A DNA stretch of 64,000 nucleotides. Origin: Paulownia fortunei. Its lineage: Eukaryota > Streptophyta > Magnoliopsida > Lamiales > Paulowniaceae. Location: the NCBI GenBank assembly GCA_019321725.1, contig CM033105.1, positions 13,777,632 to 13,841,631 of the forward strand, read 5' to 3'. Of this stretch, positions 47,534 to 60,343 are shown in pieces. The notes under the pieces were generated by a model, which saw nothing but the letters and a program-made list of their open reading frames with translations, was not told where the DNA came from and ran no database searches. The position numbers and the translations under genes are program-made. Position 1 is the stretch's first letter. Each line of letters begins with the position of its first letter.

Positions 47534-50500
47534 TGATGAACATTTAAAAATATATAATTAATTAGGATTTATATAATTAATTTTGCTTTGAAATTATCAT
47601 TATAACTTTTAATTAATTTTTTTTGTGTTTTAGGAATAAAATGGAAAATCAACATAAAAAATGAGATTAAAAAGTTTTATCTTTTTTGTGTAGGTTTTAG
47701 AGAAACTGGTATAACTTTTGATTTCGAAATAGTTTTGGGTTAATTCTTGAGGCTATGGATTGATAAGTCATTCATCTACAAGTTCATGAAAATTTTGTAT
47801 ACCATATTAAATGAGTAAGAATCAAAGAAGTTGGATTAAAAGTGGTTGTACAAAATGGATCACCATAAATTTGGATCAAAGTTAAGCCTAGTCCTAACCC
47901 ATTTTACCAATTGGGTCATATCTCTTAAACCAAAATTTATTTTAGGCTGAAATTTTGATATATTATACAACAAAGATAGATAAACAAGTTTTCAGAAGAT
48001 AAGATGGTAAGAAAATATGTCAAAATGGTCAATAAATATGCTGAAATGCGTTGCTGATATTGAAGGATGGCTCTTGGCCACGATCTCGTAATTTGATCAT
48101 ATATCCCACATCCTGCAGCCAAATGATATATGAAAATATATCAACAAAGAATGATATATAAGATTTGATTGTATCAGGCCTGAAAATTCAATTCATCTGG
48201 GTAGGTGAAAATTTAGAGGATTTGGTGTAACAACTTACCAACTCTTAACAACTAGCATACCACTTGATTGTTTATGTAATGCCCAATTCTCAATTCTCTC
48301 CTACATAGCCAATAATAAGTATTTTGCATGAATATGTATCTAATCAATGTACATTATCGAATTATAGCATACAAATAGCATGATTGCACGAACATAAATA
48401 ATTGTTATTATATGCTTTAGTTATGATTTAACATGCATTAGTACATGAAATATGAGATCAAACTTTCATTTCTTGATTTAACATATTCCTTAAGTGCCCT
48501 TTTTGTAGTGAAAAGCTCGGTATCTCGGTTAAGAAAGATTGATGTGTTGAATGACCATGAAATGAATTATTTGTATTGCTCCATACTAGTTATATGCTAA
48601 AGTGATTAATTGCCTAAATATTTACTTGAAATATGTTACATTTGGCTAAGAACTAAAAGTATGCAAAATGGTGCAATTTGATTGGTTGGTTGACTAGGTT
48701 GCATAAAACCATTCTAAACCCCATGAACGTGGCTTTTGGCATGAGAAGACACCAAGCATGATGCAACCAATCATCACCCTCCACTTACCTCTCTTTGAAA
48801 GGTCAAACAAAACATTTTCATCCATATTTCTTGTGAAAGTACCTCAAAAACGACCAGCCTTTATGCTCCTAAGTTTCTCCCAAATTTCTACACTCTCATA
48901 CTCACAAAAATTGAATTCAATCTATAGGAATCCATAGAACACAAGCTAGAACAAGTTTCCATCCTTTTAAGCTTGAAAACCGTTGATTTTGAAGTTTAAA
49001 TCCAACTTAATCAAGGTATATTCTTTTTCAATGTTTATTATGATGAATTTGTAGTATCTTGGATGGTTACATGTTTTAGTATGCTTTTGTATGATTGAAA
49101 ACTTAAGTAACACTTGAAGCCAAAACCAAGCTAGTTAAGCTAATTTTTAGCAAAATTGATAGTCTTGTGAAATTGTTTAATTTACTTGTTTCTATTGATT
49201 TTGTAATGCTTATATTGTGTTTGGAAGTTTCTTTGAATGATTGAAAACAATAGCAATTAGTTTGCTTAATTGAAGGGTACAATCAATTTAAGTTAGAACT
49301 GAATTTACGTCATGTTAATTTGGATTGTGTGCATATTTTAGGGGCAGCCCTAATAATTATGTTTGAATTATTAGTTATTTAATGACTGCCCTAATGTTTA
49401 ATGTCTTGAATTAGTAGTAAAATATGGAGTATGCATTTTTTTTAAGGTTATGTAATTGATATGAAGTTGTTTACAAAAGATTGAAAAGTGTATATGAACT
49501 TTAACTAGAATAGACTAAATGATTTATAAAAAGGATATTAAATGGTACATGATTTGATTATGTTAGGCCTTTAACACATCCTATCTTCCAAAGAGATTGG
49601 TCTTTTCACTTGCCACAAAGTGGACTTGAGGTAAGTTGAAACTTTCATTTGCTGTATCACAAGAATCATATAATGTTGTTCATGTTTTAATGTGATAGTT
49701 ATTATTTGTCAAATGATGTAATGTTTGATACATTTATGGTTCATGAAGCATGACACTATTAAGAATATAATGAGATTTTTAAAAAGGAAGTATGGTACTT
49801 GATTGATGGTCGGGTAGACAAGGGACGCGGGAGGGACCGACAGACCCAACAAATGGTGGCAAATACTTGAGGTTGAAAAACCGGTATAGGAAAGCCACAA
49901 TGAATGAGATAGAATACGACTAATAGCTGAGGTTGAAAGACCAAGTATGGAAACCCCGTATTAGTTCTCTTATTGGCCAATCATTATGAACAGGTTCCGA
50001 AAACCACAGTTTATCGCTATTAGTTAGGTACCACACTTCAAGGGCTCTAAAGAATGATTTATTAATGAAAGTTATTAAATAGAATAATGCATTTAATGAT
50101 TTATGAGATGTGCATATATGTTATTTGTTATTTCATCAGTTTCATCTTACTGAGCCTTTAGCTCATTAGATTCATGTGATGCAGGTGGAAATGTACAGGT
50201 TTAGAGGTTGACTGAGTCTCTAGAGAGGCCGGACAGTGATTTGTTCATATGCCATACTTCGACCTATTTTGTAGTTTATTTTGAAAACTCTGTTTTGTTT
50301 TTAAATAAGCCGCTCTGTTATGGTTTTGTAAACAGATGTACTCAGTTTTGATATATGTATATGGTGTGTTTAAAACAATTCAAGTTCTTTCTCTTATAGC
50401 TAAAAATGGGAACTTTTATTAAAATCATAACTCTATTAATGATGAAAAATTAACATTTCTTGACTTAACTGTATCAACTTGTTTAGGCTCTGCAGTTAGG

Positions 50501-51411
50501 TTAAGGGGTGTTACAGTTTAACTCTTCCATTATATATTTGGCACTTAGCATAATCCAAGCACTATAAATTGGCTATGTATTAAGCTTGTAAGAGTTGGGG
50601 GTGGGGAGGGTAGAGGCAAAAAAGAAAGTTTTATTATTGTCTTTCTTTAGGCTAAGTTTTTTAGTAGTAATGTAATATTTCTAGTAGTAATAGAAATGTA
50701 TTATCTAGTTTCTCCTCTATTTTTAGTCTTTTCTACTTTCATTATGTATTTCTGAATTTCATTTAGTTGAGGAGAAAGGGTGAACCTCTTGATGGAGGAA
50801 GATGAATGGTTATAAAGGTAAAAAATATTTAAGTGTGTTATATTATTGTTTTAATTTTTTATCTAAACCCTACTTGTTTTATAGTGATTTTTGATTTATG
50901 TATCCCTAATGACACAACAAATACTTGGGTTCATTTAGCTAGACGTTTGGTTTTACTATACCAACTACTAACGTGAAACCTTGATTTGTTGTAGACAAAG
51001 GTATGCATAATACTTTATCCGATAAATAAGTATTGGTGTTAAGAGATAATTCGCAAATAGTAAGACAATATCATGATTACCTTAATACATTAACTATTTG
51101 ATAACATCTTCCTATTGGAACATTCATTATGTATGGATTCCAATAGTGGCAATTAAAAGAGGTAAAAATAATAAATAATCATTCCTTTATCCAAAACTCA
51201 AAAGGGGATATCTAATTCTCAGTACTTCTATTACTTTGATTTTTTTAGTTATAGCATACATTATTTTTTTATATTCTAAACCACATAAAACCCATTATTT
51301 TTTAAAAATATAATCCAGAAAATAACTTCCCTATGGATCGACCTCAAACTCACGAGACATTTATTACTTGACACAACTTGTACTTGGGTTTGCAACCTTA
51401 AAGTTGTAGCA
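47534..51411 (+). repeat. 5' LTR of a pol-less Athila-like element, split by a solo LTR
   Basis: It starts TGATGAACATTTAAAA and ends GTTGTAGCA. Without the nested 2,246 bases (LTR plus one duplication) it is about 1.6 kb and aligns along its length with 54415-56082. Shared blocks include GGTATAACTTTTGATT, GTTGTACAAAATGGATCACC, TTAAGCTTGTAAGAGT, GAACCTCTTGATGGAGGAAG and ACGTGAAACCTTGATTTGTT. No clear tRNA-type primer site follows at 51412. Confidence 0.8.
48275..50515 (+). repeat. Solo Tekay-like LTR (family 1) with 5-bp target duplication
   Basis: The LTR runs from TGTAATGCCCAATTCTC to AAGGGGTGTTACA, 2,241 bases. It is flanked by GTTTA on both sides (48270-48274 and 50516-50520). Removing the LTR and one GTTTA restores the host Athila LTR, as judged against 55170-55200. 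There is no internal region, so the element body was lost by recombination between its two LTRs. An antisense partial copy of the same family is at 13431-15022. Confidence 0.92.
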
Positions 51412-51744
51412 GGGAAGGCAAGGTAAGTTTTCAGGTTTGTAAATATTTTTTTTTTGTAAATATTTTTTGTGTTTATTTTCTTTATGATTATATAGGCATA
51501 TGGTATCGTAGTCATAATTCTCGGTTTTTAGTTAGAAATAATTCTTAAACTTTGTTTGGAAATTTATTTAAGTCATCTCAACACACTTTTACTATGGTTG
51601 AAAATAGAAGTATCTAGGATGAAAATGAGAATCAACAGGTACATACCATGCGTTATTACTTGCAACCTTCTCGAAATTCTTCTCCTTCTTGTTTCATATT
51701 TTTTCTCAATGCAAATAACTTTTAATTCAAGTGAGGTATGATCC

Positions 51745-52490
51745 ATTTACTTTCTAATTTCCATGGATTAGACTCTGAAAACCCTTATTTGCATCTAAAA
51801 GAATTTGATGAAGTATGTGCCACTTTTGATGATCAAACTTGTACAAATGAGATTATTAAGCTCAAATTATTTTCTTTTTCTTTAAAATATAAAGAAAAAC
51901 TTGGCTTAATTCTTTAAAATCTAGATCAATTGACACTTGGCAATAAATGCAAGCTGAATTTTTGAAAAAGTTCTTTCCAACTCATAAAACTAATGCTTTG
52001 AAATGATAAATCCAAAACCTCTCTCAAAATTCTAATGAAACTTTCTTTCAATGTTAGGAAATATTTAAAGATTTGTTGAATTCATGCTCACATCATGGTT
52101 TTAAAAAATGACACTTAATTAGTTTCTTTTATGAAGGTTTTAACTCTTAAAACAAAATAATTTGTTGAAACAATGTGTAATAGCGAGATTTTTGATAAAG
52201 AGCCTAATGAAACCTTAGAAAATCTAGACCATTTGACAGAAAACTCTCAATCATGACATAGTGTTAATTATTCAGAAAGTTCTATTAGATCTAATTATGC
52301 TAATAGTAATAAAGAAAAATATTACCTTAGTTAAGAAAATTATCTAAATACTAGGATTGCTAGTTTAAAAAGAAAAGTTGAAGCCATGAAACTTGAAAAA
52401 GTAAAGGAAATCAAATCTATGCAATAGAAAAAAGTTTGTAGCAATTGTGAACTTATGGGGCACTCCACCAATGAATGTCCAAACATTCCA
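51745..52490 (+). pseudogene. gag: Athila-like gag (broken)
   Basis: The gag domain is read across frames: SENPYLHLKEFDEVCATFDD, then IIKLKLFSFSLKYK, a decayed middle, and a knuckle CSNCELMGHSTNEC at 52437-52478 of the form C-x2-C-x4-H-x4-C. All four zinc-binding residues are present. Several stops (for example after 51915) and frameshifts show it is inactive. The two neighbouring LTRs are 47534-51411 and 54415-56082. Confidence 0.8.
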
Positions 52491-53241
52491 GTACAAGCAA
52501 ATTTCATGAACACATTCCAAAAGTCTTTCCATTCTCCATATTTCAAACTTACAATCCACAATGGAGAAATCATCCTAATTTTAGTTGACGAGATGATAAC
52601 CGTGCCCAACAGCTACATTTATAAAAACCACCAAACATTTCTTCTTATATAGCTCCATATACAAAATCCCTTGATGAGAGTTTGAAAACATTTATGCATG
52701 AACAAATAAACATTAATAATCAAACTTCGCAAGCCATCAATGAGATAAAAAAATACATTTTCAATATTAACCATCTCTTTATGCAATCAGGAAAAATGTA
52801 AGCTTCCTGCTCAATCTTAACCTAATCCTTCCATTCAGTGTCATATTTTTTCTTCAGGTGAAAATTCAATCAAGAAAGCTAATTTGGTCACAACTCTTCG
52901 AAGTGGAAAAGTTGTTGACAAGATTATTCATCCCAAGGAGAAAGTTTCTAATCTGCCTTTAGGATTGAAGAATGAAAATAGTATTGACAATGAAGGCAAG
53001 TTTAATGAAGGTAAGTATGAAAATAATGAAAAAATACCTCTAGCACTCTTTCCTCAAAAATTGCAACCAACTCAGAAATTGAACTCAAATTTTGAAATTT
53101 TTGAACTTTTTCAATAAATCAAGATTAATATTCCATTGTTAGATGCAATCAAACAAGTTCTTTCTTATGCCCAATTTTTGAAAGATTTATGTATAATCAA
53201 AAGAAAACATCATGTATAAAAGAAGACATTTTTAACTAAAA

Positions 53242-53463
53242 GTGTTAGTTCAATCGTTCAACAATTCACTCCACCCAACTACAAAAGATCTAGGTTGTCC
53301 AACCATTTCATATACCATAGGAAACACTAGAATAGAGCGTATTTTGCTTGATCTTGGTGCTAGTGTAAATCATTTATCTTTTTCAGTTTATGAACATTTA
53401 GGTTTGGGAGAACTTAAAAACTTCTATTGTATTCCAACTATTGTTTGTGAAGTTTTTAATTGA
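53242..53463 (+). pseudogene. Athila-like protease fragment
   Basis: The active-site word LDLGAS has its catalytic Asp codon at 53350-53352. It is preceded by TISYTIGNTRIERIL and followed by VNHLSFSVYEHLGLGELK, as in Ty3 Athila proteases. The frame ends soon after, and RT, RNase H and integrase are absent before the 3' LTR, so pol was deleted here. The frame 52884-53117 upstream is the linker between gag and protease. Confidence 0.75.
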
Positions 53464-54414
53464 AATTTTGTGAATTGTGAAAATATAATTGCAATCCTTT
53501 TTTTTAGAGTCCAAGGGTACTATCTTAGAAAAAAATTTGTCTTGTGCACATCCTAAGCCTTGTGGAAAGATTGGTTGCGATACATATAATTGAAAATTTC
53601 GATGATGTTAAAGTGTTTACTTATGAATATTCACACATCCTTTATGAATAAGTGGAGAGTTTGAGAAAACATCATTCTAAACTTTAATTGATCATTTAAA
53701 TTGGTTTTGTTGCGATTTGAGATGCTTAATTATGTATACCATGCATGTGGAGAAATAAATTAGGTAAACCTGTGTAGTAATCTATTTCTATTGAAATATT
53801 TTGCTTTGTAGCTAGTGATGTGAGTATAATTATAAATCCTTCTTTCGATCTTATATTATCATGCGAGTCATGTTGTATAAAAAATAAAAAAATAAAAAAA
53901 TAAAATAAAAATTCACTATTTCTTTTTCAGGTTAACCAATGAAATTTTGAGGCAATTTTTTTGGTAAGACAAACTAGGTATTTCAAATTTTGTAACTATT
54001 TATCTTATTTTCAATTTTAGTTTGAATGCTTGTCCTAAATTATTTAAGCCATTTCCTTGAGAGTTTTAACTGTTTTCCAACTCCATGAGTGAACAACTTA
54101 CCAACTTAAATGGAAAATACTTACCTATGAGGATATGGAGTTGAGGCTTTTTCATGACTAATTTTGAAGTTATATGTATATTGATCTATAGAATAAAAGG
54201 TTGGCTTAGTGCACATACGAATAATATCTTTTGGAAATTCTAAAAAACAAAATTCAATAGCATCTGTAATCTCTGACAAATGATTATTTGTGATTGTTAG
54301 ACTATTTTACAGGATTCTTTTAAATTCTGATCATGATGCCATATTTTTTTTATTTGTATTTCTTTTTATTACGCTATAATTAATAAGGACTAGTAATAAG
54401 CTGGTTGGGGAGTG
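53464..54414 (+). other. Remainder of the pol-less Athila-like element
   Basis: No domain is recognised. An A-rich run (AAAAATAAAAAAATAAAAA, about 53880-53905) is present. A purine-rich GGTTGGGGAGTG (54403-54414) forms the likely polypurine tract before the LTR. Confidence 0.6.
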
Positions 54415-56082
54415 TGATGAATATTTAAAAGTGTACAATTAATTAGGATTTACATAATTATTTTTACTTTCAAATTGTTATTAGAACTCTTAATTAAATC
54501 ATTTTTGTGTTTTAGGAATAAAATGAGAATCAACATAAAAAAAATGAGATTAAAAAGTTTTCTCTTTTTTGTGCAAGTTTTAGAAAAACTGGCGTAACTT
54601 TTGATTGCAAAATGGTTTTGGGTTAATTCTTGAGGCTATGAATTGATAAGTTATTCATCTACAAGTTCTTATAGACTTTACTTCCCATACTAAACGTGTA
54701 ATGATAAAAAAAGTTGGATTACAAGTGGTTGTACAAAATTGATTACCAAAAAATCGAATCAAATTTAAGACCAATCCTTACTTATTTTACCAATTGAGTC
54801 ATATCTCTTAAACCAAAATTGCTTTTGAGCTGAAATTTGGATTTGTTATATAAAGAGCTAGATAAACAAGTTTGTAGAAGATAAGATAGTGAGAAAATAT
54901 ATCAAAATGGTCAATAAACATGCTACAATGCTCTTTTGATGTTGAATGATGACTCTTGAACATGATCCCGTAATTTAACCATATCTCCCTCATCCTGTAG
55001 CCAAATTTAATAAATGACATATGCAAATGTATCGTTAAAGAAATATATACAACTTTTATTCTTACCCATCATCAAAATTTAGCTGTATCCGGTCTGAAAA
55101 TTCAATAAAATTTGGTAGGTGAAAATTTAGAGGATTTGGTTTAACAACTAAACAACTCTTGACAACTAGTATGCTACTTGATTCTTTAACTCCTCCATCA
55201 TATATTTGACCTGTAGCATACTCCAAGTACTATAAATAGGCCGTGTATTAAGCTTGTAAGAGTGGGGGGAGGGTAGAGGAGAAAAAAAAGTGTTATTGTT
55301 GTCTTTCTTCAAGCTACATTTTCTAGTAGTAATGTAAGTTTTCAAGTAGTAATAGAAATATATTGTCTAGTTTCTCCTCTATTTTTAGATTTTTCTATTT
55401 TCATTATGTCTTTTTAAATTTCATTTAACCGAGTAGAAAAGGTAAACCTCTTGATGGAGGAAAATGAATGATTATAAAGGTAAAAAAAATTTAAGTGTGT
55501 TATATTATTGTTTTGATTTTTTTATCTAAACTCTACTTATTTTGTGGTGATTTTTTATTTTTGTATCACTAACGACACAACAAATACTGGAGTTCATTTA
55601 GCTAGACGTTTGATTTTACTATACCAACTGCTAACGTGAAACCTTGATTTGTTGTAGACAAAGGTGTGTATAAATACTTGATCCTATAAACAAGTGTTGG
55701 TGTTAAAAGATAATTTGCAATTAGTAAAATAATATTATGATTACCTTAATGCATGAGCTATTTGATAACATCTTCCAATTAGAACCTTCATTATATATGG
55801 ATTCCAATAGTGGCAATTAAAAGAGGTGAAAAGAATAAATAATCGTTTCTCTATTCAAAACTCAAGAGCATATCCCTAATCCTTAGTACTTTTATTATTT
55901 TATTTTATTTTTAATTATAGCATACATTATTTGTTTTATATTCTAAACCACATAAAACCCATCTTTTTTAAATATATAATCCTAAAATCTTCACAATTTT
56001 CCTGTGGATCTACCTTAAACGCACAAGAAATTTATTATTTAAAACAATCTGTACTTGGGTTTGCAACTTTAAGGTTGTAGCA
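54415..56082 (+). repeat. 3' LTR of the pol-less Athila-like element
   Basis: It runs from TGATGAATATTTAAAAGTG to GGTTGTAGCA, 1,668 bases, and is the uninterrupted partner of 47534-51411. After it the tandem repeats of the Retand element resume. The bases beside the two outer ends (GCCGA and CCTGA) agree in only three of five positions. Confidence 0.85.
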
Positions 56083-56614
56083 CCTGACCATTACCCATGC
56101 TGGAGAGGTCCTATTAGCCTCTATCCTTCAGGAGCCCTGCCAACTCTAACACTAGAGAGGTCATACCGACCTCCACACTTGAGGAGTAATACCAGCTCCC
56201 CTATTTGGGAGGTATATTGACCTCCACACTCGAGGAGTCCTACCGGCACCCCAAATATGAGAAGTCATACGACTTTCTCCATCACAAGCAATATAAAGTA
56301 ACAATAAACATTTCATAAAGCGACTAAAAGACTAAGTGTTGCAACCTCAACATAAGCAAAAGTAAGCATACACTGAATCAATAAGTGAGCCAAAATCTCG
56401 CACTTAGTACGGAAATTAAAAAACAAGCTGAGTCTACGAAAGAAATAAATAAGTGTTCATACTCAACAAAAATAAGGAAGTTAAGAAAAACATTCTAAGT
56501 CTTAGGGCGGGTCACATGACTACTCTACGGGATAATCATAGGGGGCTATTGCGAGTCGACTACCTTGATTGTGATGTCCCCCTCTCCATCTCCACTACGT
56601 CGACTGGGCCTAAT
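56083..56614 (+). repeat. Retand 3' region with tandem repeats (right part)
   Basis: At 56100-56285 the theme GAGAGGTC, ACCGACCTCCACAC and GAGGAGT-TACC of the left part (47270-47530) continues. The rest (56286-56614) has no recognised gene. Confidence 0.7.
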
Positions 56615-58595
56615 TGATATAAGTGTATATTTTTATATATTTTTATATCATTTTCTTTATATTTTTCTTGCTTTGTTTTTATTAATATTAATGTTTTGTG
56701 TTTTATAGGAATTTGGGAATCAATGGACAAGAAGAGATCAAAATGAGCCAAAATAAAACCAAATAAGACAACACATTTCATAAGCAAAGAAGCATCACGA
56801 TTAAAAGAATGGGTCATTTTTGCCTAAGTCCATCATGTGTAAATCAAAATAAATGCAAGAAATTAATTGGACTTTTCAAATGATTGTTGGGCTTGGATTA
56901 AATTAAAAATCAGCATGTTTCTAGACTTACGTGGTTTTTGTATTTTGGGTATAACTCTATTCTCAAAAGCCCTATGGATATGAATCATACTTCATTTAAA
57001 ATAAATAGAACTACAACTTTGCTGTTGGAAGCTCAGCTCAATTCAACCTTGATAAAAGTAGAAAATTCGTCCAAGTGTTTGCATTAGAAGGGATCTATCT
57101 ATGCTGACACATCTCCTTAAATCAAGTATAATTTTCTCCCTTGTAGTTGGAATTGGGTGATTCAAGTTAGAAAAAAAAGATAACAGACAAAACGATAACT
57201 TTTCTGTTGACCACTTTTCAAAATCAGCCGATTGCATAGAGAAAAATATGTAACAATATTTAGATCCAAAAAGAACATGTGAATTTAGAGTGAATTTGGA
57301 GTGAATTTGGAGTGAATTTCGACACTCTTCTATTATAAATAGAGCCTTTTGGATTCATTTAGGACACAACAAAATATCTAAAAAGAGGAGAAAGCTTTAG
57401 GTTCAAAAAATAGAAGAGAAGAAGAGGGTTTTAAAAAGGGAGATTTATCTACCAAGGGGATTCATCCATATTGGTGTTGTAATTCCTCTTTTCCCTTTTC
57501 AATTTCTTGAATTCCTAATGTTGTTAGTTTTATTTTTCTTGTTATTTTTAAGTATGATAGGATAAATCTACAATTTGGTTATGGGTGATTTCAAAACTCT
57601 AGACATGAATTTGTGCAATTGAGTATTTGATATTATTCCTCACTTTTTTAATTGAAATTATTTATGTTCTTCTATATTTATTTTTTTTATGGTTATTTTC
57701 TTATTTTATTTGGGTGTGCAACCAAGTAAGGTTTGAGAATTACCTAATACTAGATTAAAATTCTTGATCTGTAATTGTCTTGAATTTCTAATCATAATTA
57801 ATAAATTATGAGTAATGATTATCAGATATTTTTGTTAATCATGATATGGAGCATAACATAAGTTGAACAATCTAAGCTTGCGTATTTATTGCTTAGATCA
57901 ATCTATCTTTCTCCTTTTAATGCTTTTGTTAAATTGAATCTATAAAGCTTTTTTAGATTATTTAATGGTTAGAGAATTAGGTAGAGAGCTTGTTCTATCT
58001 AACGAAAAATTAAGGAAAAATTGAGATAATAATGCTTGTTGTTATCTACAATTGGTAGTTTCAATAGAAAAGTGGGAGTAATATTAATGTCAATTCACAA
58101 TTTATTATCTAGAGGTGACGAATGAAACCTTAACCAAAACCTTCATTATTTTTGTGTCCATTTATTTGATTTTCTTTGATTGGCATATTCTAGTTTAGTT
58201 TCATTTTCTGCAATTTAGTTAATCAAATCAAATTCCCCTTCCTTTTATATTAAGTCTTTTAGTAGTAATAAAAATATCTTCTCTATTTTTTTTTCTATAT
58301 TTAGTTTTTTCAATTTTATATTTCATTTGACTGAGGAGAAAGAGTGAACCTCTTGATGGAGGAAGATGAACAGTTTTAAAAGTGCCTAACATTTAAATGT
58401 GTTGTACTATTGTCTTAATTTATAATTAAACCCTCCTTGTTTAGTGATGGTTCTTGATTTATATATCACTAATGGCATAACAAATACTTGAATTCATTTA
58501 GCTAAATGTCTGGTTCTACTATACCAACTGCTAACGTGAAACCCTGATTTGTTGTAGACAAATGTGTGCATAAATACTTGATCCTATAAATAAGT
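56615..58595 (+). repeat. Athila-like LTR, probably truncated at the right
   Basis: It starts TGATATAAGTGTATATTTT. From about 58250 to 58595 it is very close to the late part of the LTRs at 47534-51411 and 54415-56082 (GAACCTCTTGATGGAGGAAG, GCTAACGTGAAACCCTGATT). The earlier 1.6 kb differs from them, so it is a related LTR or a recombinant. A triple GAGTGAATTT-type repeat stands near 57290-57320, and a TATA-like TTATAAATAGAG at 57335. Confidence 0.6.
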
Positions 58596-59377
58596 GATGT
58601 GCCCAATATTTGAGATTCGGGGCTCCAACAACATAGCGATGTGCTTGCTGACATGTCCATACTCCTTTAGCATTAAATAACATTCACGAACAATATGATC
58701 ATATATGGACAAGGTACTGGTCGACCCCCATCATCATTGAAAGGATCACAAGATGACGACCCTCGGGCCCTACCCGTGCAGGGGGAGGGTGGCGTAAGCT
58801 CCCATCTATCTTGTCTATTAACAATACTAATATATTCTACCCAGAAGGTAAGGACTAGTGAGACTAACATTGCCAAACACCCCAACACTTAAGTGGCCTA
58901 CCGCCGGTCCCTGCCTATACTAAGGTGGCCTACCATTACCCTTAACTATCTCAATTTTGCTAAGCGAAGAGCTATTTCTATTAGAAGGTCAAGAAAGTTT
59001 GTGCTTGACTTATTCATAAATATTTATCATAAAAGGGGGCCTAGTCTACAGCTTCGTTGAAATAGAATACTTTGTAAGAAAGGTGTTAGTTGGACACTTT
59101 TACACAGTCAAGCCCTGTGCAAAAATACCACCACGAATTGGCCTCTAACCTCGGAAGAAATTGAATAAAAAAACTTTTTTGGCAAAAGTCAAGACGTTCT
59201 TCGACGTTCATGATAAATTTATCTTTGAGCCTCCCCAAATCAGTGACTGTTTAGGTGGATAAGTATGCTCATACTTATATTTAATATTAAACAAAGCAAT
59301 TCAACCCTACAATGCTAATGTCCAGTAGACAGCCACCACAACAAGCTCCCACACCGTCAAAACTACACAACATCACA

Positions 59378-59690
59378 CTAGGCTCGACCTTGGTGACCCT
59401 CCTAACAATAACTAGGTCAGGCTAAAGGCTTGACTTGGTGAGTAGTCTTGGAGCAACAAGGTCAAGCCACTTATGATTTTTCTTACAAAAATTAGGTCAA
59501 GGTCAATCTAGCAAAAAGCTCGACCTGGTGAGTTCCATGAGAAAAACTAGGTCGAGCCAAAAGGCTCGACTTGGTATGCCACTCTGTAATGACGTTGATG
59601 TCTGTAACAACCAGGTCGAGCCCTTGGCTTGACGTGGGATATCTCGTGAAGGCTAGGTCGAGCCATTGGCTCGATCGAGGAAAGTCCAGC
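59378..59690. repeat. Tandem array of AGGTCGAGCC-type palindromes
   Basis: Six or seven imperfect units of about 40-70 bases each carry an inverted pair around a short loop. The clearest is CTAGGTCGAGCC, AAAA, GGCTCGACTTGG at 59550-59577. Others are at about 59412, 59488, 59612 and 59651, and decayed ones at 59381 and 59455. Each could fold into a hairpin. Frames crossing it (59492-59758, 59571-59792) only reflect the repeat. Confidence 0.8.
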
Positions 59691-59723
59691 CTAAGTAGCC
59701 AGGAAGAACCTTGTCTGTTTAAA

Positions 59724-59800
59724 TTTGGTCTTGACAATATGAGAGAGGTGTTCAACAAAATGCCTCAAAGGGACATTGTGTTGTATGATTGAAGAAATGC
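59724..59800 (+). pseudogene. Possible PPR-motif gene fragment
   Basis: The frame reads FGLDNMREVFNKMPQRDIVL, then YD, a stop and RNA. This is close to the pattern of one pentatricopeptide repeat of the short plant type (A-KVF-KMP-RD-V-WN). Only one motif is visible. PPR proteins bind organelle RNA; here it would be a captured or stranded scrap inside retrotransposon DNA. Chance similarity is possible. Confidence 0.4.
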
Positions 59801-60343
59801 CTAAATGTATCAACCCGATTGAAAGTTGGGGACTCACACACTATTTGAGAAAATACGTAAGCCCCATCTCCTAGCTAAAACTTAAAGGGTTCACTAGGTG
59901 TTCGAGCAATGCTTAAAGATAGTATAAAATATCTCTTTTCTTGCATTATCTAAATATTAAAAAAATAGAGAAATAAAGGAGTAAGATTTTCTAAAAGACT
60001 AATGCAACCCGATTGAAAATCTGGGGCTCTGCTCCCATGCCCCCATAGGCGGTGCACCATCTCCTTGACCCCCGGCTCGCTGACCATTCTATGAGACCCT
60101 CGAATAACTCAGAGAATAGAACATTAATCAACGACAAACGTATGCCTTAGTTTGAGATTCTATCCCTCCAAAGGGGATGTTCCCCATAGCATACAGTTAA
60201 TTTCCTATATAGGAATCAAGATGGGCTAACTCCAAAAATAAAGAAAATTTCTAAGACAACTCACCCCAAGAGATGACCTATTTTGACTCTATCTACTCTC
60301 GACCAACCCTCCTTATGCAAGGTTTGCTCAAGAGCAGGTACGA

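Larger units (their letters stand above)
58596..60343 (+). other. Retand 3' region near the 3' LTR
   Basis: No intact gene. A GC-richer stretch at 58710-58800 gives overlapping frames on both strands without a known domain. A word resembling GATTGAAAATCTGGGGCTC occurs three times, near 58612, 59815 and 60008. A palindromic tandem array and a PPR-like fragment are listed separately. Confidence 0.5.

Noticed and set aside
58673..58892. Frames on both strands in a GC-richer patch
   Set aside because: Mirror-image frames in a short GC-rich stretch, with no domain.
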